A stretch of DNA of 64,000 nucleotides from Tritrichomonas musculus (GCA_039105265.1 JAPFFF010000002.1:1488001-1552000), one strand, 5' to 3'. Shown: positions 26,471-36,423, counted from the first letter of the stretch. Numbers and translations: made by a program. Notes: generated from the letters alone by a model not told the origin.

Positions 26471-28501
26471 TTACTCATTAATTTGACTGCCAGCTGGTGT
26501 TTCATCATCAACATATTCTAATCCATTAAGTGAAAGTTTAAAGTATGTATCTCTTGTGAGCCATAATTGAGTTGGGGGTGGATGTACTGTTCCTTCTTCG
26601 TTAACATTATAGTAAGTATCATTTGGGCCTGTATATATTGGTTGACCATTAACCTGAACTTGGATATTTCCAAATCCACCATCCAATCCATCGTAGCAAT
26701 ATCCTGCTGAAGCACGTTCTGTTTGAATATTGAAAACAAAGCTAGAAGCATCACTTAAAGTATTTCTATAACGAACTCCATTTGCATCATTCTTTGGCAT
26801 TGTCATACTATCTTCAAATTCTTTTGTGCATTGTAATGTGATTCCATCAAGGTCTCCAGCAGTTAATTGATTTTCAAAGAATCTTGCACCAATTGTGCTA
26901 ACATTTTCATCTGGGAAGTTCTTACCACCAATATTGAGATAACAATTTTGATATACTGGATTTTCGAAAACAGTGAGGTCATTATGATGTTTTGGAAACA
27001 TAATTGACATTGTAGTAACATTAATTAATGGGATATTCAAAGTAGATTTGATACCATGTTCTGCAGGAGCAATTGGGAATGAATGGTAATCAACTTTTTG
27101 GGATGGTATTATAATTCCTTCACGTAATATATTTTCAATACCTCTGCGAGTAGATTCACAGACACCATATCCTTGCATATTTGATTTACATAATGTGATT
27201 GTCATTCTGTTTACAGTTGATGTGGCTTTCTGTGATGAATATGTTTCATTGTGAAGTTGTGATTTAGCATCATGAATTGCTTGAAGAGTCTGTTTAGCAG
27301 AAACAATTGGTGTTTTAACAATTTGCCAAGCATAATATCTTCCATTTTTGTCAGCATGATTTAATGGTGGTAATGTTACAGCAGGATTATGAACACAAAT
27401 TTCTTCATCAGTTGCACCTGGTTGTAATCCAAATTCTTCAAATTCTTCCTTTGTGTAACTGAAATTGAATTCCAAATCTGTAAGAATATCAGTGTAACCA
27501 GTACTTCCATCATCATTATCCCATTGTTCACCAATTCGATATTGAATCTTATACTTGATAGGTGTTGGGGTTGGTTCAGGAGATGGGTCAGGTGTTGGAG
27601 ATGGTGATGGGTCTGGTGTTGGAGATGGGTCTGGAGATGGAGCACCAGGACCTGGAATTATAGCTTCATTACCAATTTGTGTAAATTGATGTTTCAAGTG
27701 ACCACGTGCCTTTATTTCTTTCAATCTTTCTAATTCTGCAGATGAGATACTATCATTATCTTCTAGATAAGCTTTTGTTTCAGCAACAGTATAAGGGTCT
27801 ATAGCGGCCCAAACTAATCCTGCGGGTGATACTTGGAAACGAATTGATAAATCACCTATGATACCATTAGGGAATAAATCGAATGCTTGTAATGCAAGTA
27901 AATCATCGAATGGTACGTTTAAATCAAATTCAACTTGGGATTTACCATTAGATTTGAATGAATTGAGGTTAACATAAGCACCAGCAACAGTTTGTGAATA
28001 ATTTGAAACGTTTTCCCAAAGTGAATGTACAAAACGCCTACGTTTCTTCTCAGTCTCTGGTTTAACAGTGGAATACAAAAACCCTTCACGAATACATTCA
28101 TTTTGCTGGTATCCAACGTTTACATTATTATGGAGAATCTCCAAACGGTCAAACAATTGATTAGAAGATTTGAGCCCGACAAATAATTTGTAGAAGTTAT
28201 TTGGGTCATCAATTTGTTGTAATTTTGCTAAATCAGTATTGAGTTGTAAATCTAGTTTGATGTGAAAGGTGAGGAATCCTTTATCAACATCACTAATGAA
28301 GTGGTCGGGATGTGTTAAACTGATTTGGGAATACTGTCCTTGATGAAATGGTGCGGGTTGGTCATGACAATCAACAGTTCTGAATGAAAATGAGCGTGTA
28401 CCATCATTAGTGTTAATCATTTCACGCATCTTATTAAAAGTGTCAAGTACATTCCCAGCTTCAATTTTGTAATTATGTGCTCTTTCGTTGCGATACAACA
28501 T
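26471..28501 (-). CDS. Major capsid protein of Maverick B
   Basis: This 676-residue protein has the double jelly-roll capsid length plus an insertion. Landmarks: GFLTFHIKLDLQL, FDRLEILHNNVNVGY, FPNGIIGDLSIRFQV, then a Pro-Ser/Thr-Asp linker (about 284-314) unique to this copy. The second barrel has VTTMSIMFPKHHNDLTVFE and YLNIGGKNFP. Several segments match the split capsid gene at 3636-5282. It is intact here. The Pro-rich loop would project from the capsid. It shares a 51-bp divergent promoter with the pX-like gene, and a T7 tract (28511-28517) precedes its ATG. Confidence 0.85.
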   Translation of the reverse strand: MLYRNERAHNYKIEAGNVLDTFNKMREMINTNDGTRSFSFRTVDCHDQPAPFHQGQYSQISLTHPDHFISDVDKGFLTFHIKLDLQLNTDLAKLQQIDDPNNFYKLFVGLKSSNQLFDRLEILHNNVNVGYQQNECIREGFLYSTVKPETEKKRRRFVHSLWENVSNYSQTVAGAYVNLNSFKSNGKSQVEFDLNVPFDDLLALQAFDLFPNGIIGDLSIRFQVSPAGLVWAAIDPYTVAETKAYLEDNDSISSAELERLKEIKARGHLKHQFTQIGNEAIIPGPGAPSPDPSPTPDPSPSPTPDPSPEPTPTPIKYKIQYRIGEQWDNDDGSTGYTDILTDLEFNFSYTKEEFEEFGLQPGATDEEICVHNPAVTLPPLNHADKNGRYYAWQIVKTPIVSAKQTLQAIHDAKSQLHNETYSSQKATSTVNRMTITLCKSNMQGYGVCESTRRGIENILREGIIIPSQKVDYHSFPIAPAEHGIKSTLNIPLINVTTMSIMFPKHHNDLTVFENPVYQNCYLNIGGKNFPDENVSTIGARFFENQLTAGDLDGITLQCTKEFEDSMTMPKNDANGVRYRNTLSDASSFVFNIQTERASAGYCYDGLDGGFGNIQVQVNGQPIYTGPNDTYYNVNEEGTVHPPPTQLWLTRDTYFKLSLNGLEYVDDETPAGSQINE

Positions 28502-28552
28502 TTATGATACAAAAAAAGTACTTATTACAGGACTTTTTTCATTATAAAAACA
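28502..28552. promoter_or_regulatory. Bidirectional 51-bp promoter of MCP and pX-like genes
   Basis: Both strands have the poly-T signal. Towards MCP it is T7 then GTATCATAA and ATG. Towards the pX-like gene it is T6 then CATTATAAAAACA and ATG, the latter including TCATT, which resembles the parabasalid initiator. The arrangement would co-express two virion proteins. Confidence 0.6.
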
Positions 28553-28807
28553 ATGGGTATCGGAATCTTCAAGAAAATGAAAAATGCTTTTAAATCAGTT
28601 GGCAATACAATTAAGAATGTTGCAACTAAAGTCGGTAAAGCGCTTCCTAAAGTTGTTGAAATTGGTAAAAGAGTTACCAGTGCGGTAAAGCCTGTTTTAG
28701 GTGATATACCTCTTATTGGAGACACTATAAGAGCAATTGACACAGGGTTAAATGTTGTCGATAGAGGAATGAGAATTGGTAAGAGCTTGATAAATGAAGT
28801 AGAATAA
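28553..28807 (+). CDS. pX-like small basic amphipathic virion protein
   Basis: This 84-residue protein alternates Lys/Arg with Gly, Val, Ile (FKKMKNAFKSVGNTIKN, VGKALPKVVEIGKRV), predicting several short amphipathic helices, then a Gly-Leu-Ile segment. Its length and composition fit the PX/pVI-type minor proteins of Polintons and adenoviruses, thought to condense DNA or disrupt membranes. It resembles the longer protein at 2485-3018. It is divergent from MCP. Confidence 0.65.
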   Translation: MGIGIFKKMKNAFKSVGNTIKNVATKVGKALPKVVEIGKRVTSAVKPVLGDIPLIGDTIRAIDTGLNVVDRGMRIGKSLINEVE

Positions 28808-28833
28808 AAACAAAAAAATTTTTTTGAAAATAA

Positions 28834-29280
28834 ATGGAATTGGAAGTAATTAACGAAATAACTGAAGAAACAAAAAACTTCAAATCCATCGAAGAATTTA
28901 ATTTGTTCTACCAGAAGCACAAGGACGAGATGAATGGACGCACCACACAGTACCTCAATAGAGTATATAAGATTATTACCCCCGATGGTGTTGAATATAG
29001 AATAACAAAAAAGAATTGTTCGAAAGAAGGAAATAAGAGAGTTGGGGGTGATATATTTCTCAAAAAAGTGTTTAAAAAGGAAGACCTAAAAGAGTTAGAA
29101 CAAGATGTTATCAGAGCTGATATTGAAAGTGTAAAGGATGAGATTAAGCAGATGATATCGCGCATTCATGCGAATGAGCTTCTAGCGAATCGTATTGAGC
29201 AATCAGAGAAAAAAATAATAGAACTAACATCAACTGTGAATCAGATAGCTAAATATATTAATACTATGAATAATATGTAG
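28834..29280 (+). CDS. Coiled-coil protein, unknown
   Basis: This 148-residue protein has a small N-terminal region (about 1-75, with VYKIITPDGVEYRITKK) followed by a long charged helix with heptad spacing (about 80-148, ending AKYINTMNNM). It probably oligomerises through the helix. No family is known. The start signal is textbook for this element: T7 (28819-28825), GAAAATAA, ATG. It follows the pX-like gene closely and is probably part of the virion block. Confidence 0.65.
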   Translation: MELEVINEITEETKNFKSIEEFNLFYQKHKDEMNGRTTQYLNRVYKIITPDGVEYRITKKNCSKEGNKRVGGDIFLKKVFKKEDLKELEQDVIRADIESVKDEIKQMISRIHANELLANRIEQSEKKIIELTSTVNQIAKYINTMNNM

Positions 29281-29281
29281 C

Positions 29282-29515
29282 TTAAATCTTACTATTAATT
29301 GGGACCACTGAATGGTTTAAAGAATATGTATGATAGTTGAGTTTTTTTGTAGTTATTGGAGGCTTTTCATGGTTTATAGTTCCCTTCAAATCTCTCTTCT
29401 TGATTATAGGTGCAGAATTGATTCTAGTACGCTCTTTTTGCATTTCCAATTGAAGTCTATCGTAGAAATTCATTCTTTTATCATCTCTTATCGTGCGTCT
29501 CTGTTGAAAAGACAT
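29282..29515 (-). CDS. Small basic protein, unknown
   Basis: This 77-residue protein, rich in Arg and Lys (FQQRRTIRDDKRMNFYDRL, KKRDLKG), has no recognised domain. It ends one base from the opposite-strand coiled-coil gene and its start is 16 bases from the next plus-strand ATG, so it fills a convergent/divergent slot neatly. This tight fit is the main support for it being real. Confidence 0.5.
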   Translation of the reverse strand: MSFQQRRTIRDDKRMNFYDRLQLEMQKERTRINSAPIIKKRDLKGTINHEKPPITTKKLNYHTYSLNHSVVPINSKI

Positions 29516-29531
29516 TTTTGTATTGAAATAA

Positions 29532-29762
29532 ATGACTGAATTAAGTGATTATAAGAGGGAAATTCCTGAACTTAAAAGAATCAAACGAGCGCTAAAAGAG
29601 AAATGCTACGACTATAAACAGCATCTCAATAACGTAAAATCAGGCATGCTTGGCTCAAATGGATTAGCAGTAAGAGAATCGTTAATTGAAGATATTGAAT
29701 CTTTAAAAGAGAAAGTTCACAAACTCGAAAAAGAATTTGATAGATTAACCAATAAAGAGTAA
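29532..29762 (+). CDS. Small coiled-coil protein, unknown
   Basis: This 76-residue protein is almost entirely helical and charged, with heptad-like hydrophobics in IEDIESLKEKVHKLEKEFDRL. It ends 27 bases before the next ATG. T5 then GTATTGAAATAA precedes the ATG. The function is unknown; small coiled-coil proteins of this size often act as oligomerisation partners. Confidence 0.55.
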   Translation: MTELSDYKREIPELKRIKRALKEKCYDYKQHLNNVKSGMLGSNGLAVRESLIEDIESLKEKVHKLEKEFDRLTNKE

Positions 29763-29789
29763 GATGTACAGAGATTTTTTTGCACTGAA

Positions 29790-30359
29790 ATGTCTTTAAA
29801 TAAAGCAAGAATATTGAGCTCAGAAAATGATGCAAGTGTAAAACAGAGTCAAGAAACAAATATAGAAATCAAATTAGCTCCTCAAGAAGGAAGTGCAGTA
29901 GCATATCCACAAATACCCCAACCACAAAATGTAAATTTTACTATGCCGTCCCCACAGGAGGGGTTTGCTTCTCAATACATACCTCCAACCAACAGTGTTG
30001 CCCAAGACCGAGGAATTGCAGATTTAGGAAATGAGTTGGATTCACTTGAAAAGAAAAACAAATTTTTGGAGTTGCTTGTTGGGATGTATGAGAATAACCC
30101 ATTAAAGGTAAACTCTTATGTAGTATGTAAATCGACATTATTAATGGATATGATAAAACTGTTGACAGATTGTGATAAAGTTGATTTGGTTATTGAAGAT
30201 GAAGAACCTGGTTGTTGTGTTGCTAGTGTTGCAAAACTGATAAAGATTGATAAGATATTAATCACTAAAGATGGTAAATCCGAAGAACTAAAATACTGCT
30301 ACAATCATGTCTATACAGAGTTTGTCAAATATGCAATATCACTCAAATATTGTTGCTAA
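29790..30359 (+). CDS. Conserved Maverick protein of unknown function (family 2)
   Basis: This 189-residue protein is a homologue of 6952-7479. Residues 1-80 are Pro/Gln-rich and probably disordered (AYPQIPQPQN). Residues 85-189 carry the shared fold with VDLVIEDEEPGCC, KLIKIDKILITKDG and CYNHVYTEF, ending in a Cys pair. Start signal T7 (29775-29781), GCACTGAA, ATG. Confidence 0.7.
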   Translation: MSLNKARILSSENDASVKQSQETNIEIKLAPQEGSAVAYPQIPQPQNVNFTMPSPQEGFASQYIPPTNSVAQDRGIADLGNELDSLEKKNKFLELLVGMYENNPLKVNSYVVCKSTLLMDMIKLLTDCDKVDLVIEDEEPGCCVASVAKLIKIDKILITKDGKSEELKYCYNHVYTEFVKYAISLKYCC

Positions 30360-30379
30360 TTACTTTTTCTTAATAAGAA

Positions 30380-30511
30380 ATGTTTTGTGAGATACTTTTA
30401 TGTATGATTCTAGCTGTTAATGTTATGGAGTTATTTGTGATAATATCAGCATTGAAACCTGATGAACCACCTGAATTAAGTGAAGAGATGCGACAGAAAC
30501 TTTATTGCTAA
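30380..30511 (+). CDS. Small membrane protein, 43 residues
   Basis: A short frame from ATG to TAA fills the gap between two genes. Its first 25 residues are strongly hydrophobic (ILLCMILAVNVMELFVIISA). The tail has PDEPPELSEEMRQK and then Cys. A single membrane segment with an acidic cytosolic or luminal tail is predicted. The upstream leader (TTTTTCTTAATAAGAA) is like other genes here, and the stop lies three bases from the ATPase ATG. Support is position and composition only. Confidence 0.5.
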   Translation: MFCEILLCMILAVNVMELFVIISALKPDEPPELSEEMRQKLYC

Positions 30512-30514
30512 GAA

Positions 30515-31396
30515 ATGCTTAAACCTACAAAGTTTGATTATTCGACAGTGTTTTTTTCAGATTCTAGTGATTCAGAAGAGCTATTTGCTGAACCTCAGGT
30601 AAAACCCTTTTTTAACATCGACATTGAGATGAGTAAAGCGTATAAAAAAAATGAATCCAAGATATTGAGTGAATCTATTAGACCAATTGCTAATGGTATC
30701 TACGCAAATTATAATTCATTAAACATCATTGTTGGAGCTCAAGGAAAGGGTAAATCTCATATTGTATTGCGTGATATCATTCAAATATCAAGAATCCCTG
30801 GTGCTGCTCATTTAATTGTTTATATTAGTAAGAATGGAGTCATAAATGATTCAACATTTGAAGCACAGCGAGAATTGATTAAACTTCCTGTGAAAGTTAT
30901 ATCTGATTCAAATGCTGAGAATTACTTAAAAGAACTTGATTTATGGAAAGAATTGTATGATAAATACGTTAATAATAATACTCGATTAGATGAAGAGAAG
31001 ATAAATAAGATGCTCTCCTTTTTATGTATTTCAAAGACTTCGTCTCGGTCTGCAAAGCCTCTAAATACTATCATTTTATGTGAGGATTTCATTAAATCAA
31101 AGCTATTGAAATCAGCTTATTTTACCAATTATATCACTCAATTACGGCACAAACATTCTATTGTCTATGTTAATGTTCAATTCTTTAAAGCAATACCGAC
31201 GGATTACAAGAATAACTGCACATCTTTCTTCATATTTAATGGATTCTCACGACAGAAAATGGGTTATATATACCAACAAGTTGTTATGCCAATTGAATTC
31301 GAAGATTTGTGGAGGAGATATTGTTGTATGAAAAATCATGATTTCATCTTGGTGAACACACGAGAAGGTAGTATAGAGTTTATTAGTTGTGTGTAA
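30515..31396 (+). CDS. A32/FtsK-like packaging ATPase of Maverick B
   Basis: This 293-residue protein has Walker A GAQGKGKS near residue 75 and a Walker B-like TIILCED near residue 190, where Cys precedes the acidic pair. It continues with HKHSIVYVNVQFFKAIP like A's sensor region. It has the same overall layout as 1624-2478 but little identity. It would power DNA packaging. It is intact. No strong start signal precedes it apart from TAAGAA; it may be read from the same transcript as the 43-residue gene. Confidence 0.85.
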   Translation: MLKPTKFDYSTVFFSDSSDSEELFAEPQVKPFFNIDIEMSKAYKKNESKILSESIRPIANGIYANYNSLNIIVGAQGKGKSHIVLRDIIQISRIPGAAHLIVYISKNGVINDSTFEAQRELIKLPVKVISDSNAENYLKELDLWKELYDKYVNNNTRLDEEKINKMLSFLCISKTSSRSAKPLNTIILCEDFIKSKLLKSAYFTNYITQLRHKHSIVYVNVQFFKAIPTDYKNNCTSFFIFNGFSRQKMGYIYQQVVMPIEFEDLWRRYCCMKNHDFILVNTREGSIEFISCV

Positions 31397-31423
31397 AAAA
31401 ATATTGTGTTCAAAGTATATTTT

Positions 31424-31882
31424 TTAGTCTAATACAATATTTTGATGAGTACCCTTAAATATTGTTGGTTCTGGTATATCATATTTCTCTCTTAGCTTTA
31501 ATAACATATCGCGGTTTGTTTTGTTGATTCGTTCAATAGAATAGTTATAATATTTATATCCATTATAATTCTGCTCAATACTTGAACCGTTAACAAAGAA
31601 CTCTAATGAATTACAGTTAATTCTTCTCCTTGTATTTGATGTTAAAACGACATGCTCAAACCCCATTTCTTTGATTTTATCTGGGTAGAATCTAATTGTT
31701 TTATCCGGTGTTTGTAGTGAAATGTATAACACTTTCGCAATAAAACTCGATTTGTTGATAATAGGATATTTTTCGCAAAGCAGTGTGAAATCACATTTAT
31801 TGAAATCATCTGGGTTTTCCAATAGTGAGATAAGATTGTTGATATATTCGAAAACTCTAAGTGATTTGCTATTGCAAGCCAT
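31424..31882 (-). CDS. Conserved Maverick protein of unknown function (family 1)
   Basis: This 152-residue homologue of 6006-6455 has RVFEYINNLISL, LCEKYPI, RFYPDKIKE, NTRRRIN, EFFVNGSSIEQ, YYNYSIE and TIFKGTHQNIVL. The order and length are nearly the same in both Mavericks. The function is unknown. It is the outermost gene of Maverick B and is transcribed inward, away from the TIR. A T7 tract lies about 25 bases upstream of the ATG. Confidence 0.75.
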   Translation of the reverse strand: MACNSKSLRVFEYINNLISLLENPDDFNKCDFTLLCEKYPIINKSSFIAKVLYISLQTPDKTIRFYPDKIKEMGFEHVVLTSNTRRRINCNSLEFFVNGSSIEQNYNGYKYYNYSIERINKTNRDMLLKLREKYDIPEPTIFKGTHQNIVLD

Positions 31883-32155
31883 TTTGTAATGAAATAAAAA
31901 TTTAAAAAAATATTTGATTTACTGTTTGGCTGTCAATTGGAGGCTCAAATTATTCGACTCCAAAAAAGTGCTAGAAATCATTGAGTTTCATAGTTGGGGC
32001 TCACAGTGTTGTAGACAGTGAGTTAGAAAACCTTGAGTTCTGAAAATGGGGTTAAAAATAAGAAAAATCGCGTGAAACCCTTGAGCGACTAACATGGGGT
32101 AGGCCGTCAGATGTGATTAATTATCTGACCCCCAATACGCACATACTACACTACT
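31883..32155 (-). repeat. Terminal region/TIR of Maverick B
   Basis: This is non-coding and ends ...ACATACTACACTACT at 32155. Read inward the terminus is AGTAGTGTAGTATG, close to the other Maverick termini. About 27 bases in is a hairpin (GTCAGAT with ATCTGAC). The TIR length cannot be measured because the other end is outside the window. Confidence 0.75.
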
Positions 32156-34005
32156 CCCGTAGTAATATCGACGTTGCAGATTTGCGCCATTTTTATTTTT
32201 TTAATTGAAATTCTCAGAAATTTTAAAAAGAAAAAAAATTATTTTTTGAATGATATTAGTTTATTTATATAAAAAGCATTCAATTTTGATTATTTCGTAA
32301 AAATGGTTATATTTTTTGTCCGTTTATAATTTACTCGAAATCAAAGAATTTCATTTTTCTCCATATGTGATAGATATAACTGATTTTGGATAATGACTTT
32401 TTTCTTAGTTAGCATATGCTCTATAGCAAAATGATAACAGATTAATTCAAATCAGATACATTTAAATATCACCAATTTTCAATCGCTAATATCTTTTTTG
32501 AAAATATTCCAATTTTGTTTATTGGCATATCATTATATTTAATATTGGGTGATTTATATAATGAACTAGTCAGATTTGGTATATCTTAATTTTTTTTTCT
32601 GATGGCAAAATCACAAATATAATAAAAAAAAACTTCTTTAAATTTTAGAATGTTTATTTTATCATTTTATTCTTAGTTAGTATATATATTATTTGTTATA
32701 TAAGTTTGGAGTCTATTTAAAGAAATTGACATTATTGAATTAAAATTCACAAGAAAATTTTTGAATTAGACAAAAGTAAATATTAATTTCTTTATTATAC
32801 CTACTTAAGATTTTTTTACAATGCTTTCGAATCCATTTTTTAGAAAAGCTATTTGATTATAATTTCTATCTTCCAATGTAGGAATTTTACTTTATTATAA
32901 ATTATAAATATCACTTAATATCATGTATAATTGTATAAAACATTAAGTAATTCCACTAATATTTGATTTGATAAGCATAATATTCCCAAATTATAAAAAA
33001 AGAAAAATTATTCAAAAATTCTTATGCTATTATTATCAATATGTATCCATTTTTTAATTCTCAAGCTTATTAATTAATTTGATTATTTCATTTTTTTCAA
33101 ATCTCCAAAAATTTTATAGAATGATGCTTTTTTGTAAAATTTTAATTATTATTTGAGAGAATATTATATTTAATTAAAACTAAACACAGGAAAATAGAAT
33201 TATTTCATTGCAATCATCACCAGAAATATGATTTTACTTATTAGACCAAATAAGCTTTAAAATTTAAACTTTTTCAATAAATTGAGCATTTATTCTCACA
33301 AATTTCTATTAAAAAACATAAAATAATATTAAAAAAAGCTTTTTAGTCAAAAGCGCATGAATATGATCAGAATAATATTAATTTAGTTGATTTTTTATTA
33401 TGACGACTGAGAGTAGGAACTGATATGAAAAATATAAATGTTATGGAGTTGATACTGAGATGATAGATGCAAGTGAAATGAACAGGTGATTGAATTGGGA
33501 GCTTTTGTTCTGATTAAATAGTGGTTGAGGTTGGTGTGATTAAGATATAGATATCTGGAGGAAACTTAGGTGAGATTGAGTTGTGACATGGCTAAGATAA
33601 TAAGTAATGATGCAATGAAATAGCGATTGATGTAGGAACAATCGTTCTGGATGAATGATGTAGGAACAAGATGTTCCAAAGATTGAGTTTAGGCGAGTTT
33701 AATGGATATTGAAATATGTGCTGCGACAAGGGTAAACTGTAGTTGAGATAAATTTGAAATATTGCTTGAGATGCGACTGTTGTAGTGCTTGCTTTTGAGT
33801 TTTTTTTATTTGAAACCGACACCAATTGTCCGAACAATGGTGATATGAATTCTATGTATGGTATTCAAAAAGTTTGAGCGCCTCTTTTTATTTTTCCTCT
33901 ATTGTCATTTCTGTGAAATATTCAATGAATAAAAAAATTGAGAATTTATATTTTATATTACAAAATAAAAATGGCGCAAATCTGCAACGTCGATATTACT
34001 ACGGG
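32156..34005. mobile_element. 1.85-kb non-coding element with 44-bp TIRs (CCCGTAG...)
   Basis: The first and last ~44 bases are inverted copies, starting CCCGTAGTAATATCGACG and continuing through GTTGCAGATTTGCGCC. On the right the element is followed by TA, as expected for a Tc1/mariner-type target; on the left the neighbour is the end of Maverick B. No credible coding region is present. The interior is AT-rich except for about 33370-33800, which is purine-rich on the plus strand. It is probably a non-autonomous DNA transposon. Confidence 0.75.
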
Positions 34006-34674
34006 TATTTTAATGTTAATATAAAATTATCTTCAAAAGAAAAACTAATAATAGTAAAATAATATAATTTATAAAATAATTATTATTATATATATTTATA
34101 AATGTTTTTTAAAAAAAGGATATATCTTTTTTGTAATAGAAAATATAAATTTTATTTTTATGTAAAAAATGTTTGAGCAAAATTTTTCTGGATTTATTCA
34201 ATGAGACTTCAATATTTTTCAAAATAAATCAGTAGATTTATTAGACGTATGGTTATCTATATTATTCATATATACATATGGTCCCTTGAATATATGAATT
34301 TATGATGAATTTAATTATCAAAAAAAGCTTCGTTTTTTTATATCTCTTGGAATAATTGGTATTTCAAAAATTTGATTATGTTAAGAAATACTATATATAG
34401 ACATTATCTAATAAAATTTTAATTATATCTTTTTTGATGTATAACTCGTTGAGTTATGAAGTATTGAATTTTTAATTTTATCGATTTAAAAATATATATA
34501 TCTTAATTTAAATATGATATTTTAATTAAAAATTCATATTATTAGTATCTTAATTAGAAGATATATATAAATACTTAAAATTATTTCTTTATGATGGATA
34601 TTTGAAAATTTTATTACTTCTTCATAGAAACAAAAAAAATTTGTAACTTTTTCTAAAAGGTCTATCTAATTTCT
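34006..34674. other. AT-rich spacer, nothing recognised
   Basis: Very AT-rich, with homopolymer runs and no coding region. It contains the upstream region of the host gene at 34675; no clear initiator could be picked beyond the TTTTTCTAAAAGG leader. Confidence 0.6.
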
Positions 34675-35829
34675 ATGCATAATAGAGGAAGACCAGAAAT
34701 TCGAAGTGGAAACAATGGTCATCATGAAAAATCGCTGCATGCACTTGCTTTATCAATTTTTAGTGATAATGGAATTGAGGCTGCTGCCGCCCTGTACGAG
34801 CTATTAAAATGGTCATCTGGACAAACCCCCATCGCTCCTCAGATGCCAGTAGGCACAATCCCTCCACGAAAAGAAATATTTTGTCAGCCAACTTATCTAT
34901 TAGTTAGTTCGTTAACCAAATTTATCCAATACCATATTACACCTTGGATTCAAGGTCCATCAATTGATCCAGCCATTACAGCCTTAACAATATTGTCAAA
35001 TCTTGTTAATTCAGTTGACTCTATTCCAATAATTTCAAATTGCATTATTGTTGCTTCAAATCCAGACACAATGATCCTCCTTCTTCGGCTTTCTTATCAT
35101 TCATATTCGCCATTGTGTCACCTGTCCCAATCAATTCTAGAACAAATTGGTAGGTTTTGCAACATCCGTGAAGTTTTAGGTTGTAAAAAAAGTTTGCAAT
35201 CTCAACTTGAAAAACAAAAAGAACAATTTAAAGGAAACTCTGAAAAAAGTGAGAATGATGATAATGATATTGAAGAAAGCAATAACGATAATAATAATGA
35301 CAATGGTTGTCAAGAAATAAATGATTTTGTTTCGACACTTTGCTCGCTTTTTCAGCTCGCAAACCCAGCCAAAGATGAAGCTCACATCGATATATTTATA
35401 AACTTTGCTTTATTACCAGATAATTGTCGTTTATTTATGGATACAATGGGAACAGAAGCTATGGTTAATCGAATTGCACAATTGTTGGGATATCCGTCTG
35501 TGACAATTCGTGATATTCTATTAGAGGCCGTTTACCTATTTTGTATGACAAATACTGATTTTAAAGATGCAGCTTGTAGTTCTAACTTCTTACTTAGGTC
35601 TCTTCTCAACTTGACAATTCCTCCTTCTGAGCCATTTGAAACAAAAACTGTTGTACCGTTTACCCCATGCCAAAAAGCATGTACTCTTTTACTTGATTTA
35701 AGCGATGATGCAAGAGTCATTTCTTACTTAGCAAACTTTAAAATTCAATTAGCTGCAGTTATGCTGAAATGGAAATCAAACGGACTTCCACAACTTGCTT
35801 TGAAAGTATCAAATGCATCTTCTCGTTGA
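34675..35829 (+). CDS. Host ARM/HEAT-like helical protein, unknown
   Basis: This 384-residue protein has a GC content higher than its surroundings. After a short basic start (NRGRPEIRSGNNGHHEKS) it is helical, with repeated leucine-rich segments (ITALTILSNLVNSV, RDILLEAVYLFCMT). An acidic/Asn loop (about 190-215, DDNDIEESNNDNNNDNG) interrupts it. Armadillo-type folds look like this. The N-terminus and helices recall ARM proteins of chromatin-remodelling complexes, but I cannot name a family. It looks intact and of host origin. Confidence 0.65.
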   Translation: MHNRGRPEIRSGNNGHHEKSLHALALSIFSDNGIEAAAALYELLKWSSGQTPIAPQMPVGTIPPRKEIFCQPTYLLVSSLTKFIQYHITPWIQGPSIDPAITALTILSNLVNSVDSIPIISNCIIVASNPDTMILLLRLSYHSYSPLCHLSQSILEQIGRFCNIREVLGCKKSLQSQLEKQKEQFKGNSEKSENDDNDIEESNNDNNNDNGCQEINDFVSTLCSLFQLANPAKDEAHIDIFINFALLPDNCRLFMDTMGTEAMVNRIAQLLGYPSVTIRDILLEAVYLFCMTNTDFKDAACSSNFLLRSLLNLTIPPSEPFETKTVVPFTPCQKACTLLLDLSDDARVISYLANFKIQLAAVMLKWKSNGLPQLALKVSNASSR

Positions 35830-36423
35830 GATTATCATCATTAATTATTCATTTTGTAATTTTACTTCTTAAATAAATATTATGTGATTATATATATCTG
35901 ATATATATGTTTATTATTACTATTGATTAATAATTGTGTAAACGTATATGTACATTGATTTATCAATGTATTTTATATTCGGTTTTTAATCGCAGCAAAT
36001 GAATTTTGACTAAGTGTTTTTGAGTTCATGAGATCTTTTAAACTTATGTTCATTATGATTTTATATTTCCAATTGATTAACCAAATAATTACCGAATATT
36101 ATTTATGATATTTTAGACTTAATTTTAAAATAAATTATATTATTTATAGAATATAAACCAAAATAACCATATTTATAATATAAAAGAATATTTTAGAAAG
36201 AAAATTAAATTCTTGGTTATCTTATTAGATTCAATTTTTTTAGAATAGTAATTATAATTTTAAAGTATACAATTTAATTTATTAAAAAAATTAAATTTTT
36301 TTAAATTATTATAACAATAATTAACATGGAATTTTTATAATTTGGTATTTTTTAAATTTGAATATATTTGAATATGCCTTTTAAAATATTAAAAAAGTAT
36401 CACAATTCAATTCAATTCGAATA
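35830..36423. other. AT-rich intergenic spacer
   Basis: No gene or repeat is seen. The last 30 bases (TATCACAATTCAATTCAATT) precede the next ATG and include a TCA that could serve as an initiator. Confidence 0.5.

Larger units (their letters stand above)
22491..32155. mobile_element. Maverick/Polinton B, right-hand part, interrupted by A
   Basis: The fragment contains its own integrase, MCP, ATPase, pX-like protein and two proteins homologous to A's unknown families, but all are very diverged from A, so this is a second Maverick and not a duplication. It begins inside a coding frame at the A junction and ends at 32155 with ACTACACTACT, which inverted (AGTAGTGTAGTATG) resembles the A and C termini. 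No polymerase is present in this part; it should be left of Maverick A. Several genes show decay. Confidence 0.88.

Noticed and set aside
26471-28501. Maverick B as a rearranged duplicate of Maverick A
   Set aside because: Integrase, ATPase and capsid proteins are far too different, gene order differs, and the termini differ; two separate families.
33370-34005. Possible LTR retrotransposon remnant
   Set aside because: Ends are inverted, not direct, repeats, and no reverse transcriptase or gag-like frame is present.
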